Below are positions 1-11,125 of a stretch of DNA of 56,391 bases, one piece after another. The position numbers and the translations under genes were made by a program. The first letter of the stretch is position 1. Every line of letters starts with the position of its first letter. Under the pieces are notes generated by a model that ran no database searches, was not told the DNA's origin, and worked only from the letters and a program-made list of their open reading frames with translations. Source of the DNA: Desulfobacula sp. (GTDB lineage: Bacteria > Desulfobacterota > Desulfobacteria > Desulfobacterales > Desulfobacteraceae); the NCBI GenBank assembly GCA_018645325.1, contig JABGOU010000022.1, positions 1 through 56,391 on the forward strand, given 5' to 3'.

Positions 1-161
1 ATACTACTAAACTCTTTAAGGTCTTGTTTTAAGACCCGCTTCAAAATTTCTCACTGACCAATTTTCAAAGATCAAACCAGGTTTTTAAATCACAATTATG
101 TGATCGACAAAACCAAAACAATATACACGCAGTGTTTATTGTTGTCAATTAGTTTTTGCAT

Positions 162-1448
162 CTAAATCAAAATAATTTTATGATATTTTTTCTTTCCAGC
201 TCTTAACAAAATTTCATCTTCTTTAATATCTTCTGAGATAATAATCTGGTCAAAGGAGGCTACCCTATCGCCATTAATATAAGCCCCACCCTGCTGGATA
301 AGTCTCCTGGCATCTGATTTGGATTTACACAAGCCTGAATCCATGAACAAATCAATTATAGAAACCTTCTCTACAACATCATCTTTATTATAAGATGATG
401 ACGGGACTGATTTCTTATTTATAACCAAATGAGTTTTCCTTGGGATGCTGCTGGAAATTAAAAGATCCCCGGGTATATCCAAACCCCCAAACATTGATAC
501 AGAAGCTTCCAATGCTTTGATCGCCTCATCTTCTCCATGACAAATTCTGGTGGCTTCAAAAGCTAAAACTGCTTTGGCTTTATTAAGATCGGCACCTTTA
601 AGATGACCTACCTGATTAATTTCTTCCAATGGCAGAAAAGTAAACAAGGCAAGGAATCTTGCAACATCTGCATCGTCGGCATTTACCCAGAATTGATAAT
701 ATTCATATGGTGAAAACCTTTGGGCATCAAGCCAAACTGCCCCTTTATGCGTTTTTCCCATTTTTATCCCACTTGCCGTGGTTATCAAAGGAAATGTAAT
801 ACCAAAGGCCTGTTTTCCTATTGTTCTACGAGTCAAATCAATTCCTGCAACGATATTACCCCATTGATCTGAACCGCCCATCTGTAAAAAACAATCATAT
901 GATTTTGCAAGCTGCATGAAATCATAGGACTGAAGCAGCATATAATTAAATTCAATAAAGGTAAGTCCGTCTTCAGAATCCATCCTGGCTTTATAGCTTT
1001 CTGCCTTTACCATTCGATTGACACTGAAATGTCTTCCAATATCCCTTAAAAATGGAATATATTCCAGTTTTGTCAACCAGGAAGCATTATCCAGCAGCAA
1101 TGCTTTATCCTCAGAAAAATCAAGAAATCTGGACAATTGGTTCCGAAGACCTTTTTTATTTTCGTCTATTTCTTTCTGGGTAATAACTTTGCGAAGTTCA
1201 GTTTTTCCAGACGGATCTCCAATCAAACCGGTCCCACCACCGACCAATGCTATGGGTCTGTGTCCATGCCTTTGCATATGAGCCAAAGCCATTATACAGA
1301 CAAGACTTCCAACATGGAGGCTTGCTGCGGTCGGGTCAAATCCAATATAACAAGTTACCCTGTTATTGGACAAATAATCTTCTAATTCCTCAGTATGGGT
1401 AAGGTCTTCAACAAAACCACGTTCCTTTAATACGGACAAGACGCTCAT
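162..1448 (-). CDS. tyrS: Tyrosyl-tRNA synthetase
   Basis: Charges tRNA-Tyr with tyrosine in the cytoplasm. The 428 residues match the usual length of the E. coli-type enzyme (about 424). The class I catalytic domain carries HVGS at residues 45-48 (HIGH motif) and KMGKT at 229-233 (KMSKS motif). A C-terminal S4 RNA-binding domain begins near residue 355 (SDARRLIQQGG). The ATG lies 12 bases after the rny stop, so the two are probably cotranscribed. No T-box-like leader is seen. No clear terminator lies between the stop codon and the window edge. Confidence 0.97.
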   Translation of the reverse strand: MSVLSVLKERGFVEDLTHTEELEDYLSNNRVTCYIGFDPTAASLHVGSLVCIMALAHMQRHGHRPIALVGGGTGLIGDPSGKTELRKVITQKEIDENKKGLRNQLSRFLDFSEDKALLLDNASWLTKLEYIPFLRDIGRHFSVNRMVKAESYKARMDSEDGLTFIEFNYMLLQSYDFMQLAKSYDCFLQMGGSDQWGNIVAGIDLTRRTIGKQAFGITFPLITTASGIKMGKTHKGAVWLDAQRFSPYEYYQFWVNADDADVARFLALFTFLPLEEINQVGHLKGADLNKAKAVLAFEATRICHGEDEAIKALEASVSMFGGLDIPGDLLISSSIPRKTHLVINKKSVPSSSYNKDDVVEKVSIIDLFMDSGLCKSKSDARRLIQQGGAYINGDRVASFDQIIISEDIKEDEILLRAGKKKYHKIILI

Positions 1449-1460
1449 TTTTTTAACCTT

Positions 1461-3026
1461 TTATTTCTTAGTATATTCTACTGCTCTTGTTTCTCTGATC
1501 ACAACGACTTTAACTTGACCCGGAAATGTTAGATTTTCTTCTATCTGGCGGGCAATATCGCGGGAGAGAAGCATTGCAGTTTCATCACTAATCTTTTCAC
1601 TCTCAGTAATGACTCTTATTTCACGACCAGCCTGAATGGCATAAGTATTAACAACCCCGTCAAAAGAATTTGCAATATTTTCCAAATCTTCCAGCCTTTT
1701 AACATAATTCTCCAGGCTCTCCTTTCTAGCACCCGGCCTTGCTCCGGACAGGGCATCGGCAGCCTGTACAATATAGTCATATACTGATCCCGGCATCTGA
1801 TCTTCATGATGAGCTGCAATAGCATTAACCACACTCTCGTTTTCACCATATTTCTTGGCAAGCTTGGCACCGATTATGGCATGGGCACCATCAACCTCAT
1901 GGTCCACTGCTTTTCCAATATCATGTAACAATCCCATACGTTTGGACAATTTAATATCCAATCCCAGTTCAGCCGCAATAGCGCCCGATAAAAATGCAAC
2001 TTCAACAGAATGCTGCAATACATTCTGGGCATAACTTGTTCTAAACTTAAGCTTGCCAATCACTTTAATTAATTCAGAATCAATACCATGAACGCCCAAA
2101 TCAAAAGCTGCCTGTTCTCCAGCCTCCTTAATAACGAGGTCGACTTCTTGTGTTGCCCTTTCAACAACATCTTCAATCCGTGCCGGATGGATTCTTCCGT
2201 CAGCTATCAATTTTTCAAGGGAAAGCCTGGCAACCTCTCTTCGAACCGGATTAAACCCTGACAATATAACAGCTTCAGGTGTATCATCAATGATCAGATC
2301 AATTCCTGTAGCAGCCTCAAGTGCCCTTATATTTCTTCCTTCACGGCCAATAATTCTACCTTTCATTTCATCTCCCGGGAGATGAACAACTGAAACTGTT
2401 CGCTCTGCCACATAATCCCCGGCATAACGTTGAATGGCAGTTGAAATGATCTTTTTTGCTTCCTTATCTGCATTCTCTCTTGCTTCACTGGTAATTTTTT
2501 TAATCAGTTTGGCGCCTTCGTGTCTTGCCTCTTCTTCCATTGCCTTAAGTAAAAGCTCTTTAGCCTCTTCAAGCGTAAGCCCTGATACTTTTTCAAGTTC
2601 TTTTTTGGTCTGGTCTAATACAACCTTGTATTTATGTTCAATTTTATTTGCTGAATCAAGTTTTTCCTGAATTTCAATTTCTTTTTTTTGAAAAACCAAT
2701 TCCCGTTTTGATAATAGATCTTCCTGCTTATCAAGTTTCTCTGTCTTTTTAGAAAGCCTCCTTTCTTCTTTTTTCAACTCAGAACGGGTTTCCTCAGTTT
2801 CCGAATCAAAATCACTCTTCATTTCCAAAAGCCTGGACTTAGCTTCCAATTTAGCTTCTTTTAGCAGGGTTCCAGCTTTTCTTTTGGCTGTATCAATTAT
2901 ATGTTTTTGCTCTTCTTCGATATTCAGGCTCTCTTGAACCTTTTTTTTCCTGAAAACCAAAAAGATGACTACTCCCAACCCCAGCAAAACGACAGCAATA
3001 GATGAGAGTATAACAATATATTCCAT
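1461..3026 (-). CDS. rny: Ribonuclease Y
   Basis: Membrane-anchored endoribonuclease that initiates mRNA decay. Its 521 residues show the full family layout. There is one N-terminal membrane helix (about residues 4-25), a long charged coiled coil (about 30-200), a KH domain with GRIIGREG at 223-230, and an HD phosphohydrolase domain with H368-D369 (LLHDIGK) and H339. Nothing is missing. It follows the 6S RNA gene and precedes tyrS on the same strand, an arrangement that matches other Desulfobacterota as far as I recall. Confidence 0.97.
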   Translation of the reverse strand: MEYIVILSSIAVVLLGLGVVIFLVFRKKKVQESLNIEEEQKHIIDTAKRKAGTLLKEAKLEAKSRLLEMKSDFDSETEETRSELKKEERRLSKKTEKLDKQEDLLSKRELVFQKKEIEIQEKLDSANKIEHKYKVVLDQTKKELEKVSGLTLEEAKELLLKAMEEEARHEGAKLIKKITSEARENADKEAKKIISTAIQRYAGDYVAERTVSVVHLPGDEMKGRIIGREGRNIRALEAATGIDLIIDDTPEAVILSGFNPVRREVARLSLEKLIADGRIHPARIEDVVERATQEVDLVIKEAGEQAAFDLGVHGIDSELIKVIGKLKFRTSYAQNVLQHSVEVAFLSGAIAAELGLDIKLSKRMGLLHDIGKAVDHEVDGAHAIIGAKLAKKYGENESVVNAIAAHHEDQMPGSVYDYIVQAADALSGARPGARKESLENYVKRLEDLENIANSFDGVVNTYAIQAGREIRVITESEKISDETAMLLSRDIARQIEENLTFPGQVKVVVIRETRAVEYTKK

Positions 3027-3182
3027 TCAAAAATTCTCCTAAATTATATTAACCTCAACACAACATGTTGTAATGATCTAATTTTATAAAGATTTATTTT
3101 TATAAAAATATATTCATAAAAATATGAAATGGGATAAAATATTGGAAGGATAAAATTAAACGACCTATTAATTGTTACAATT

Positions 3183-3368
3183 ACCCCCACAAACTGCCGT
3201 GTTGCTTGTTAAGGCTTTGAACCAATGGTTCAAAAGGTGGGTTGTCCAATTATACCTTTAGGCTTTTCCGTGACCTTCCGGAACTTAGCACACCGGTAAA
3301 AGTGTGGACTCCCTTTTTACTATGCGTTAGGACAAAGACTGTCATACAATCACGCACATTGCAGGGGT
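3183..3368 (-). ncRNA. ssrS: 6S RNA (RNA polymerase regulator)
   Basis: 6S RNA binds the sigma70 holoenzyme and down-regulates transcription in stationary phase. The minus-strand transcript of about 186 nt starts ACCCC and ends GGGGGT, giving the closing stem. Near the 3' side it has the segment TTGAACCATTGGTTCAA, very close to the E. coli 6S hairpin TTGAACCAAGGGTTCAA, followed by a CACGGCA block like the E. coli GCGGCA. The position directly downstream of zapA is the classical ssrS location. A good sigma70 promoter places its start at about 3368. The exact 3' end is inferred from stem pairing. Confidence 0.9.
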
Positions 3369-3373
3369 AAAAA

Positions 3374-3402
3374 TTTATAACAATTGCTATCTTTTTTGTC
3401 AT
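3374..3402 (-). promoter_or_regulatory. Sigma70-type promoter of 6S RNA
   Basis: On the minus strand, ATGACA (3402-3397) is followed after 17 bases by TATAAA (3379-3374). Transcription would start at about 3368-3367, exactly where the 6S closing stem begins. The -35 box overlaps the zapA stop codon. Seen in sequence; activity is inferred. Confidence 0.65.
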
Positions 3403-3692
3403 TCAATTCCTTTATCAATTTTTTCTATCAAGAATGAAATCTTATTGTCTGTTTCTTTTTCAAATTCAGCGTGTTGCACCTTAAGTTCATGAAAATCCTT
3501 TGACAAATTCATGGCTGCTAACAGCAGTATTGCAATTTTATTTTTCCCTAAGGTTTTGTTTTTAAATGACCCTTCGGCTTCTTTTATATATTTTTTTAAA
3601 TATTGTGCAACCCGCTCCGGATTTTCAACCTGGTTATCTGGTTTAAATCTAAACTCTTCTCCAAAAAGATCAATTACAACAATTTCATCCAA
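3399..3692 (-). CDS. zapA: Cell division protein ZapA
   Basis: Small cytoplasmic protein that bundles FtsZ filaments at the division ring. The core IDLFGEEF, then ERVAQYLKKYIKEAE and KIAILLLAAMNLSKDF, then a C-terminal coiled coil, is a typical ZapA. I prefer the TTG start at 3692, preceded by AAGGGA, because it gives a normal 97-residue protein beginning at the first beta strand. An in-frame ATG at 3752 would add 20 residues without family support and overlap the upstream gene by 32 bases. It sits between a ZapB-like gene and ssrS. Confidence 0.85.
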   Translation of the reverse strand: MDEIVVIDLFGEEFRFKPDNQVENPERVAQYLKKYIKEAEGSFKNKTLGKNKIAILLLAAMNLSKDFHELKVQHAEFEKETDNKISFLIEKIDKGIE

Positions 3693-3720
3693 TGAAATCC
3701 CTTTTCTGACATAATTGCGG

Positions 3721-3993
3721 TCATAGGCTTGATGGATATTCGCCTGAAGCACTGTTTGAAAAATAATTCAGTTTTTTCAAAAGTCCGTCAATTTTAGATT
3801 GAATCAATACATCTTGTTTCGAAAATTGTTTTTCAGTCTCATTTTTCACATTAAGTTCTGATTCAAGGCCCTTGATTTTTATCACCAACTCTTTATTTTC
3901 CTTCTGTAGTTCGTGACAAAATTCAATCATAAAATCAATTTTATCATCGATATCATCAAACTTTTTATTAATAGTGTCATTACCCATTTTCAT
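3721..3993 (-). CDS. ZapB-like coiled-coil cell division protein
   Basis: A 90-residue acidic protein predicted to be almost entirely coiled coil (about residues 10-80), with no membrane segment. Size, composition and placement immediately upstream of zapA match the ZapB-like partners often found before zapA in this phylum. That assignment rests mainly on context, because coiled coils carry little family signal. The first ATG was chosen; a second ATG two codons later is possible. Confidence 0.6.
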   Translation of the reverse strand: MKMGNDTINKKFDDIDDKIDFMIEFCHELQKENKELVIKIKGLESELNVKNETEKQFSKQDVLIQSKIDGLLKKLNYFSNSASGEYPSSL

Positions 3994-4054
3994 AATCTCA
4001 CAAAGCTTATTGATGTTCAGTATAATGCAAAATATTTCATAAAGTCAAGGCAAT

Positions 4055-4810
4055 TCATTTGTCACGCTTTTGTATCAGATATTCAGCTTTTTCAAGCTCT
4101 TCAAGCGTATTCACACCTATAACTTGCCCGGGATCTCCCATGGTGGTAACCACTATTTTTTCATTCCTTTTCTTTGCTATTTCAACAACATCCGTTAAAT
4201 AATATTCTCCCTGGCTATTCTCAGGCCTTATTTCATTAATAACCGATATTAGAAATTTCTTATCAAAACAATAAATTCCCGTATTTACTTTTTTGATTTT
4301 TTTTTCATTTTCATCGGCATCCGCTTCTTCTTTAATACAAAGCATATGGTTCTGCCCATCTTGTACAATACGTCCATAACCTGTGGGATCTTCTATATCA
4401 ATTGCAAGAACTGATAATTTCGATTGTTGTTTTTTATGCTCCTCCACCATATTTTTTAATGTGCTTTCCTGGATCAATGGCACATCCCCGCATAATACCA
4501 CAACATCTTTAATACAGGAGTTTAAGTCTGGAATGGCTGCCTTAACCGCATCACCTGTTCCCAAAAGATGTTCTTGCACTGCAAATTTTACCTTGAAAAA
4601 TTTAGTGATTTCTTCTTTCACTATATGGGCCTGGTGACCCACTACAACATGCACATTATCCCGGGCAATTTTTCTTGCACATTCAACGACAAGGACTACC
4701 ATACATTGGCCTCCAACCTTGTGAAGCACCTTGGCAATATCCGACTTCATCCGGGTTCCCTTACCCGCCGCAAGAATAACAACAGCAACATCATTATATT
4801 CCATCTTCAT
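4055..4810 (-). CDS. GlmU-like UDP-GlcNAc pyrophosphorylase domain protein (uridylyltransferase only)
   Basis: Nucleotidyltransferase matching the N-terminal half of GlmU, which makes UDP-N-acetylglucosamine from UTP and GlcNAc-1-phosphate. Seen: the nucleotide loop LAAGKGTRMKS near residue 13, GTGDAVKAA, the metal-binding LCGDVPLI, GYGRIV, NTGIYCFD and GEYYLTDVVEIA. At 251 residues it stops where the GlmU beta-helix acetyltransferase would begin (full GlmU is about 455). It is therefore a monofunctional uridylyltransferase, or a relative with another sugar phosphate as substrate. It lies downstream of atpC, the classical glmU position, but a terminator separates them. Confidence 0.85.
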   Translation of the reverse strand: MKMEYNDVAVVILAAGKGTRMKSDIAKVLHKVGGQCMVVLVVECARKIARDNVHVVVGHQAHIVKEEITKFFKVKFAVQEHLLGTGDAVKAAIPDLNSCIKDVVVLCGDVPLIQESTLKNMVEEHKKQQSKLSVLAIDIEDPTGYGRIVQDGQNHMLCIKEEADADENEKKIKKVNTGIYCFDKKFLISVINEIRPENSQGEYYLTDVVEIAKKRNEKIVVTTMGDPGQVIGVNTLEELEKAEYLIQKRDK

Positions 4811-4861
4811 CCTATCAGTGCATCCTTTATTTCAAAAGATATCAGGATCTGTCATGCAAAC

Positions 4862-4903
4862 AAAAAGGGGATACTTCAAACCGATTAAAGCATCCCCTTT
4901 TTT
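4862..4903 (-). terminator. Rho-independent terminator after the atp operon
   Basis: An inverted repeat AAAAAGGGGAT / ATCCCCTTTTTT with a 19-base loop lies between atpC and the GlmU-like gene. On the minus strand the stem is followed by a run of five T. It is nearly symmetric, so it could act from both sides. Confidence 0.75.
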
Positions 4904-4967
4904 ATTTAGTACTTTGATTCTTTTAGTACATTATTGTTAAACTCAAAACAAATTTATCCATACTTTT

Positions 4968-5366
4968 CTATTTGATCTTAAGTCTATGTACAGCACGTCT
5001 CAAAGCAGCTTCGGCTCTAACGATATCCGTATCCTCACGTTTTTCCGAAAGGCGCTTTTCAGCCCTGTCTTTGGCCATTTTCGCTCTTTCAACATCAATA
5101 TTCTGTCTACGCTCCGCAGACTCAGCCAGGATGGTCACTTTGTTCGGTAAAACTTCTGCAAATCCACCGTTAATGAAAAGGAATCTTTCCTTTCCTTTGG
5201 TATCTTTATACCGAAGCGTTCCAATCTTCAAAGATGTAAGGAATGTGGTATGCCCTTTGAGTACACCAAATTCACCTTCTGAACCCGGAGCAACCACAAT
5301 TTCAACTTCTTCACTGACAATTGCTTTCTGCGGCGTAACGACTTCAAGAAATAATTTCTCAGCCAT
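4968..5366 (-). CDS. atpC: ATP synthase F1 subunit epsilon
   Basis: Regulatory subunit of the central stalk of F1Fo ATP synthase. The 132 residues hold an N-terminal beta-sandwich (about 1-85, with [19 protein letters not shown]) and a C-terminal helical hairpin (about 88-130, [14 protein letters not shown]) that can inhibit ATP hydrolysis. Last gene of the atp operon, 21 bases after atpD. Confidence 0.97.
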   Translation of the reverse strand: MAEKLFLEVVTPQKAIVSEEVEIVVAPGSEGEFGVLKGHTTFLTSLKIGTLRYKDTKGKERFLFINGGFAEVLPNKVTILAESAERRQNIDVERAKMAKDRAEKRLSEKREDTDIVRAEAALRRAVHRLKIK

Positions 5367-5387
5367 AATATTCCTCCGAATGTTTAT

Positions 5388-6800
<1,413 letters not shown>

Positions 6801-6836
6801 CTATAAAGCTGTTTTCATATTAAGTATATCTTAAAT

Positions 6837-7730
6837 TTATCCCTTAAGTGCTTCTGCACCACCAACAATATCCATAAGGTCTGCTGTAATACCAGCCTGC
6901 CTTGTTTTATTGTATATTGTCTGAAGTTCTCCAACAATATCTTCACATGCCTTGGTTGCATTTTCCATGGAACTCATACGAGCAGCATGTTCACTGGTTG
7001 AAGTCTGGAGCAGTGCATCATATATCTGAATAAAAATATTCTTTGGCAGCATTTCACCAAGCAATGCATCAGAGGAAGGCTCACAGATATGTTCTGGAAG
7101 GAACCCTTCATCCTGTTCCACTTCTTTTTCTTCAGCTACGTCTTCTAATGAAGGAATAGGAAGAATCTGTTTTATTGTTGGTATTTGTCTTGCCATATTA
7201 ACGAACTTAGAATAGATCAGATACACTTCATCAACAGCCCCTTCAAGAAAACTGTCTATCATTTTTTGACCTGAGGATGATGCCACACTGAACTCAACAG
7301 TTCCACCCACAACACCGATAAATTCATCTTCGATGGGTTGGGGTTGTTTCTTTGCCCAGTCTCTACCCTTTTTGCCGAAACAAATCAGGGAAACATCTTT
7401 GTCATCAAATTCTGATTTAATTAATTTTTCAGCTTTTGAAATTAGATTCGTATTAAAACCGCCACAAAGCCCCCTGTCAGATGTACAGAGGATGAGCGCC
7501 ACTTTTTTTACCTCGTCACGGGGAACAAGCAAAGGACTTGCGTCCCCACCGGATTTACCGGCAATGCTTCCTAAAACATCAGCAAATTTGCTGGCATAGG
7601 GCTTAAATGCCTCCATGCTGTTTTGAGCTCCGCGTAATCTTGAAGTGGCAACCATTTTCATGGCAGAGGTAATCTGTTTAGTCTTTTTTACACTGACTAT
7701 CTTTGATTTTACTTCTTTTAAAGTTGCCAT
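6837..7730 (-). CDS. atpG: ATP synthase F1 subunit gamma
   Basis: Rotor shaft of F1. The N-terminal helix (KSKIVSVKKTKQITSAMKMV) and the C-terminal helix (MSSMENATKACEDIVGEL, then YNKTRQAGIT) are canonical. At 297 residues it is about ten longer than E. coli gamma. The excess falls in an acidic stretch near residues 195-232 (EDVAEEKEVEQDEG). Located between atpA and atpD as usual. Confidence 0.98.
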   Translation of the reverse strand: MATLKEVKSKIVSVKKTKQITSAMKMVATSRLRGAQNSMEAFKPYASKFADVLGSIAGKSGGDASPLLVPRDEVKKVALILCTSDRGLCGGFNTNLISKAEKLIKSEFDDKDVSLICFGKKGRDWAKKQPQPIEDEFIGVVGGTVEFSVASSSGQKMIDSFLEGAVDEVYLIYSKFVNMARQIPTIKQILPIPSLEDVAEEKEVEQDEGFLPEHICEPSSDALLGEMLPKNIFIQIYDALLQTSTSEHAARMSSMENATKACEDIVGELQTIYNKTRQAGITADLMDIVGGAEALKG

Positions 7731-7789
7731 ATAATCCTGCCTTTTTGCCTATAAATTATTGAATAATGCCACGATAGTTTCCAAGGTTA

Positions 7790-9304
7790 CTATACAGCAT
7801 CCTTGAATTCTTCGTCATAGGCTTCTAAGGCTTGTTTTAATTTGCCATCTATCTCTGCTGTAATCTCTTGTTTTTCAATTAAGCTGGAGAAAATTTCAGG
7901 GAAACGATTTTCAACAAACGTATAAAGGCCTTCTTCATATTTTGCAACCGCTGTTTTTGGATATTTATCAATATATCCTTTTGTTCCAGCATAAAGAGCA
8001 GTGACCATTTTGTGCATGGGAAGCGGTTTGAACTGGGGTTGTTTAAGAAGTTCAACCAGTCTCTCACCACGGGTCAGCTGTTTTTGTGTAGCAGCATCAA
8101 GATCTGAACCAAATGCGGCAAATGCTTCTAACTCACGGAACTGGGCAAGATCAAGACGGAGGGTTCCTGCAACCTGTTTCATTGCTTTAACCTGAGCAGC
8201 ACCACCAACACGGGATACAGACAGACCAACATCAATAGCGGGTCTGATACCGGCAAAAAACAAATCTTTATCAAGAAAGATCTGACCGTCGGTAATGGAA
8301 ATAACGTTTGTTGGAATAAAGGCCGACACGTCACCTTCCTGTGTTTCAATAATCGGAAGTGCTGTCAAGGAACCCGCACCTTCTGCATCACTTAATTTGG
8401 CAGATCTTTCAAGCAAACGCGAATGGTTGTAAAAGATATCACCAGGGAATGCCTCACGTCCTGGAGGACGTCTAAGAAGCAAGGATACCTGACGATAAGC
8501 AGCTGCCTGTTTTGAAAGGTCATCATAAATGATCAGGGAATGCTCACCTTTGTCTCGGTAGTATTCTGCCATTGCGCAACCCGCATAAGGAGCCAGGTAC
8601 TGCATGGCTGCTGATTCAGAAGCAGATGCGATAACAACTGTTGTGTATTCCATTGCGCCATGCTCTTCAAGAGCGGCAACAACCTGGGCAACGGTTGATT
8701 TTTTCTGACCGCAGGCAACATAAATACATTTGATACCACTGTCTTTTTGAGCTATAATCGCATCAACCGCAACCGCTGTTTTACCAATCTGACGGTCACC
8801 GATGATCAATTCCCGCTGCCCACGACCAACAGGGGTCATCCCGTCAATGGCTTTTGAACCGGTATAGCAAGGTTCATGAACACCTTTCCTGGCGATAACA
8901 CCCGGAGCAACCAATTCCATGTTCATGTAGATATCTGAATTGATCGGACCCTTACCATCAACAGGTTCACCTGTTGTAGTAACAACACGTCCCAGAAGCG
9001 CTTCTCCTACAGGAACCGAAGCAATACGATCCGTACGTTTTACAACATCACCTTCTTTGATGACCTTGTCATCACCGAGGATAGCAACACCAACATTGTC
9101 GGATTCAAGGTTCAATGCGAGCCCCAGTATCCCACCTGGGAATTCAACCAGCTCCATGGCTTTAACTTTTTCCAAACCATATACGCGGGCAATACCGTCA
9201 CCCGCTGAAAGGACTACCCCGGTTTCACTCAGGTCGACCTCTTTATCAAACCCTTTGATCTGGTCTTTTATTATTTGGCTTATTTCTTCTGCTTTAATTT
9301 CCAT
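7790..9304 (-). CDS. atpA: ATP synthase F1 subunit alpha
   Basis: Non-catalytic nucleotide-binding subunit of F1. 504 residues with Walker A GDRQIGKT at 169-176 and the alpha-specific [12 protein letters not shown] segment. The start codon overlaps the atpH stop by one base, indicating translational coupling. Confidence 0.99.
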   Translation of the reverse strand: MEIKAEEISQIIKDQIKGFDKEVDLSETGVVLSAGDGIARVYGLEKVKAMELVEFPGGILGLALNLESDNVGVAILGDDKVIKEGDVVKRTDRIASVPVGEALLGRVVTTTGEPVDGKGPINSDIYMNMELVAPGVIARKGVHEPCYTGSKAIDGMTPVGRGQRELIIGDRQIGKTAVAVDAIIAQKDSGIKCIYVACGQKKSTVAQVVAALEEHGAMEYTTVVIASASESAAMQYLAPYAGCAMAEYYRDKGEHSLIIYDDLSKQAAAYRQVSLLLRRPPGREAFPGDIFYNHSRLLERSAKLSDAEGAGSLTALPIIETQEGDVSAFIPTNVISITDGQIFLDKDLFFAGIRPAIDVGLSVSRVGGAAQVKAMKQVAGTLRLDLAQFRELEAFAAFGSDLDAATQKQLTRGERLVELLKQPQFKPLPMHKMVTALYAGTKGYIDKYPKTAVAKYEEGLYTFVENRFPEIFSSLIEKQEITAEIDGKLKQALEAYDEEFKDAV

Positions 9305-9855
9305 TAGACACTCTCACCTTTTTTTAATGTTTCTCTCATATTAATCAGCTGAGTTTTCACGCTGCCATCCAGAACAAGATCACCCAATTTAGTTACCACG
9401 CCGCCAATGAGATTTGGATCCTGCTCAACATTCAGAACAATATTTTTTCCGGTCTTTTTTGATAATGCCTCTTTAATCTTATCAATTGCTTCTGATGATA
9501 ATTCAGTTGCAGAAATAATACTGGCCTTGACAACACCTTTAAGTTCATCTGCCAGATCTTTATAGTATGAAGCGATTTCTCGTAAAAACCCGATTCTGCC
9601 TTTATCAAACAAAAGAATCAAAAATGACTTCATGATGGCTGACAAATCTGTGGCAGATAAAACTGCCTCCAGAACCTTTTTCCTGTCATTTTTATTGTAC
9701 AACGGATTTGTCAATGCCTTTTCAAAATCTCCCTGCGTATCAAAAAGTGTGACAATAGAATCAAGTTCAAGATTATAATGTTCGGCCAGACCATCTTCCT
9801 GGCCGATAAGAATCAATGCTTTGGCATAACGCCTTGAAACTGCTAAGTTTTTCAT
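9304..9855 (-). CDS. atpH: ATP synthase subunit delta (peripheral stalk)
   Basis: OSCP/delta subunit joining the peripheral stalk to the top of F1. 183 residues, N-terminal helical domain beginning [11 protein letters not shown] and the family C-terminal motif [20 protein letters not shown]. It overlaps atpA and atpF by one base each. Confidence 0.96.
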   Translation of the reverse strand: MKNLAVSRRYAKALILIGQEDGLAEHYNLELDSIVTLFDTQGDFEKALTNPLYNKNDRKKVLEAVLSATDLSAIMKSFLILLFDKGRIGFLREIASYYKDLADELKGVVKASIISATELSSEAIDKIKEALSKKTGKNIVLNVEQDPNLIGGVVTKLGDLVLDGSVKTQLINMRETLKKGESV

Positions 9856-10451
9856 TATGCCACCACCTTTTTCAAATATTCATCAACAAGTTGATCCTGA
9901 TCATCAGATGAAATGGAGGCCTTAATAACTTCTTCAGCTTTTGCCATGGCTTTTTCAACAATGTCTTGTTGAAGTTTGGCTTTAGCAGACTTGAATTCCT
10001 GTGCGATATTGCGTTTAGCCATATCCTCAAGTTTTTCAGCCTGTGCGGAAGCCTCAGCAATAATTCTTGTTTTAGCTTCTTCACCCTGTTTAATGTAATC
10101 TTCAACGATCTGTTTAGATTCCTGATCAAGATTTTTAAACTTGGTTTGGTATTCGACAAGTTTCTTTTGGGCTTCTGCTTTTTTTAATTCAAGCTCATTA
10201 ATCTCATCTTCTATGCTTTTTGCACGGGATGAGAAAAATTGGGCAACAGGCTTTCTTGCAATAAGAAACACGCCAATGACAAGAATCCCAAAATTCAAAA
10301 CTTTCCAGGTATCAACTGTAAGCCAGGCATTGTGTACACCTCCGCCTTCGGAAGATGCAAAAGCAATCCCACTGATTGCAACCATAAGTGTAGAAGCAAC
10401 CAAAAATAGCTGTAGCAGTTTTTTGTTCATTCCATTCTTACCCATTAGCAA
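9855..10451 (-). CDS. atpF: ATP synthase Fo subunit b
   Basis: Peripheral stalk subunit. 198 residues: a first hydrophobic segment at about 12-32 that resembles a signal or extra membrane helix, a second membrane helix at about 47-64 (WKVLNFGILVIGVFLIARK), then a long charged helix for dimerisation. The extra N-terminal hydrophobic stretch is a variation on the E. coli form. It overlaps atpF' by seven bases; the paired b/b' arrangement implies a heterodimeric stalk. Confidence 0.93.
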   Translation of the reverse strand: MLMGKNGMNKKLLQLFLVASTLMVAISGIAFASSEGGGVHNAWLTVDTWKVLNFGILVIGVFLIARKPVAQFFSSRAKSIEDEINELELKKAEAQKKLVEYQTKFKNLDQESKQIVEDYIKQGEEAKTRIIAEASAQAEKLEDMAKRNIAQEFKSAKAKLQQDIVEKAMAKAEEVIKASISSDDQDQLVDEYLKKVVA

Positions 10452-10876
10452 GCCCTCCCCAGAATCTTTTCGCCAATGGCTTTGGCATAGGCTTCCACCT
10501 CACCTTCAAGCGCTTTTCGGGCCTGTTCAGTTTCATTGGCAATCTGTTTTTTAATCTCGGCAAGGTTGGCCTGAGCTTTCTTGTTAATCTTGTCGATTAT
10601 TTCCTTTTCTTCTTGAGATGCTACCTCTATAAAAGCTTGTTTTTCATTCAAACCTTTAGATCTGGCTTGTTTCAACCCGTCTTTGTATGCATCTTCTCCA
10701 GCAACAAGGTCTTTTGAGGCTTTTTGAGCCCCCTTTTCCATACCTTCAATTTTTGCTTTTCTTTCAAGAAGAACACTACGGATTGGTTTGTACAGAACCA
10801 GATTGAGCACAAAAAGCAGAACTAGGAAATTGATCATCTGATATATCAATGATATATCAGGAATCACAGTTATCAT
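10445..10876 (-). CDS. atpF': ATP synthase Fo subunit b'
   Basis: Second b-type stalk subunit, 143 residues, with one N-terminal membrane helix (about 8-28), the LYKPIRSVLLERKAKIEG segment typical of b', and a long charged helix. It is the first gene of this operon. Subunits a, c and AtpI are not encoded here, so the Fo proton channel must lie elsewhere in the genome. Confidence 0.93.
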   Translation of the reverse strand: MITVIPDISLIYQMINFLVLLFVLNLVLYKPIRSVLLERKAKIEGMEKGAQKASKDLVAGEDAYKDGLKQARSKGLNEKQAFIEVASQEEKEIIDKINKKAQANLAEIKKQIANETEQARKALEGEVEAYAKAIGEKILGRAC

Positions 10877-10920
10877 AAAATTCCCTCCGCCAGTTAATAA
10901 TTATTAAAATTACCTTGTCC

Positions 10921-10985
10921 CAGTTGATAGTTATAAAAAAATCAACTGGTTATATACAACTGACTATTTTTACACAAAAATAGTC
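10921..10985. repeat. Two perfect inverted repeats in the atpF' upstream region
   Basis: In the 249-bp space between rodA and atpF', CAGTTGAT (10921-10928) pairs with ATCAACTG (10941-10948). GACTATTTTT (10962-10971) pairs perfectly with AAAAATAGTC (10976-10985) across four bases. The second could terminate rodA transcription or act as an operator of the atp promoter. Further upstream is a TTGACA on the minus strand (11037-11032) without a convincing -10 box. Confidence 0.5.
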
Positions 10986-11125
10986 TAAATTCCAATCAAA
11001 TCGGGAATTGAGTAACATCCGGGCAGCTATTTGTCAACATTGAAAAACAAAATATTTCAGGCTTTACAAATAATTTTTTAAAGACTCTTTTAAAAGAATA
11101 GCAAGGTTCATATTTACTTTAATAT

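Noticed and set aside
20-36. GGTCTT-GTTTT-AAGACC hairpin downstream of tyrS
   Set aside because: Short stem without a T-run on the minus strand and 125 bases from the gene end; too weak to call a terminator.
11009-11037. TTGACA on the minus strand as promoter of the atp operon
   Set aside because: No acceptable -10 box at 16-18 bases; the promoter cannot be assigned.
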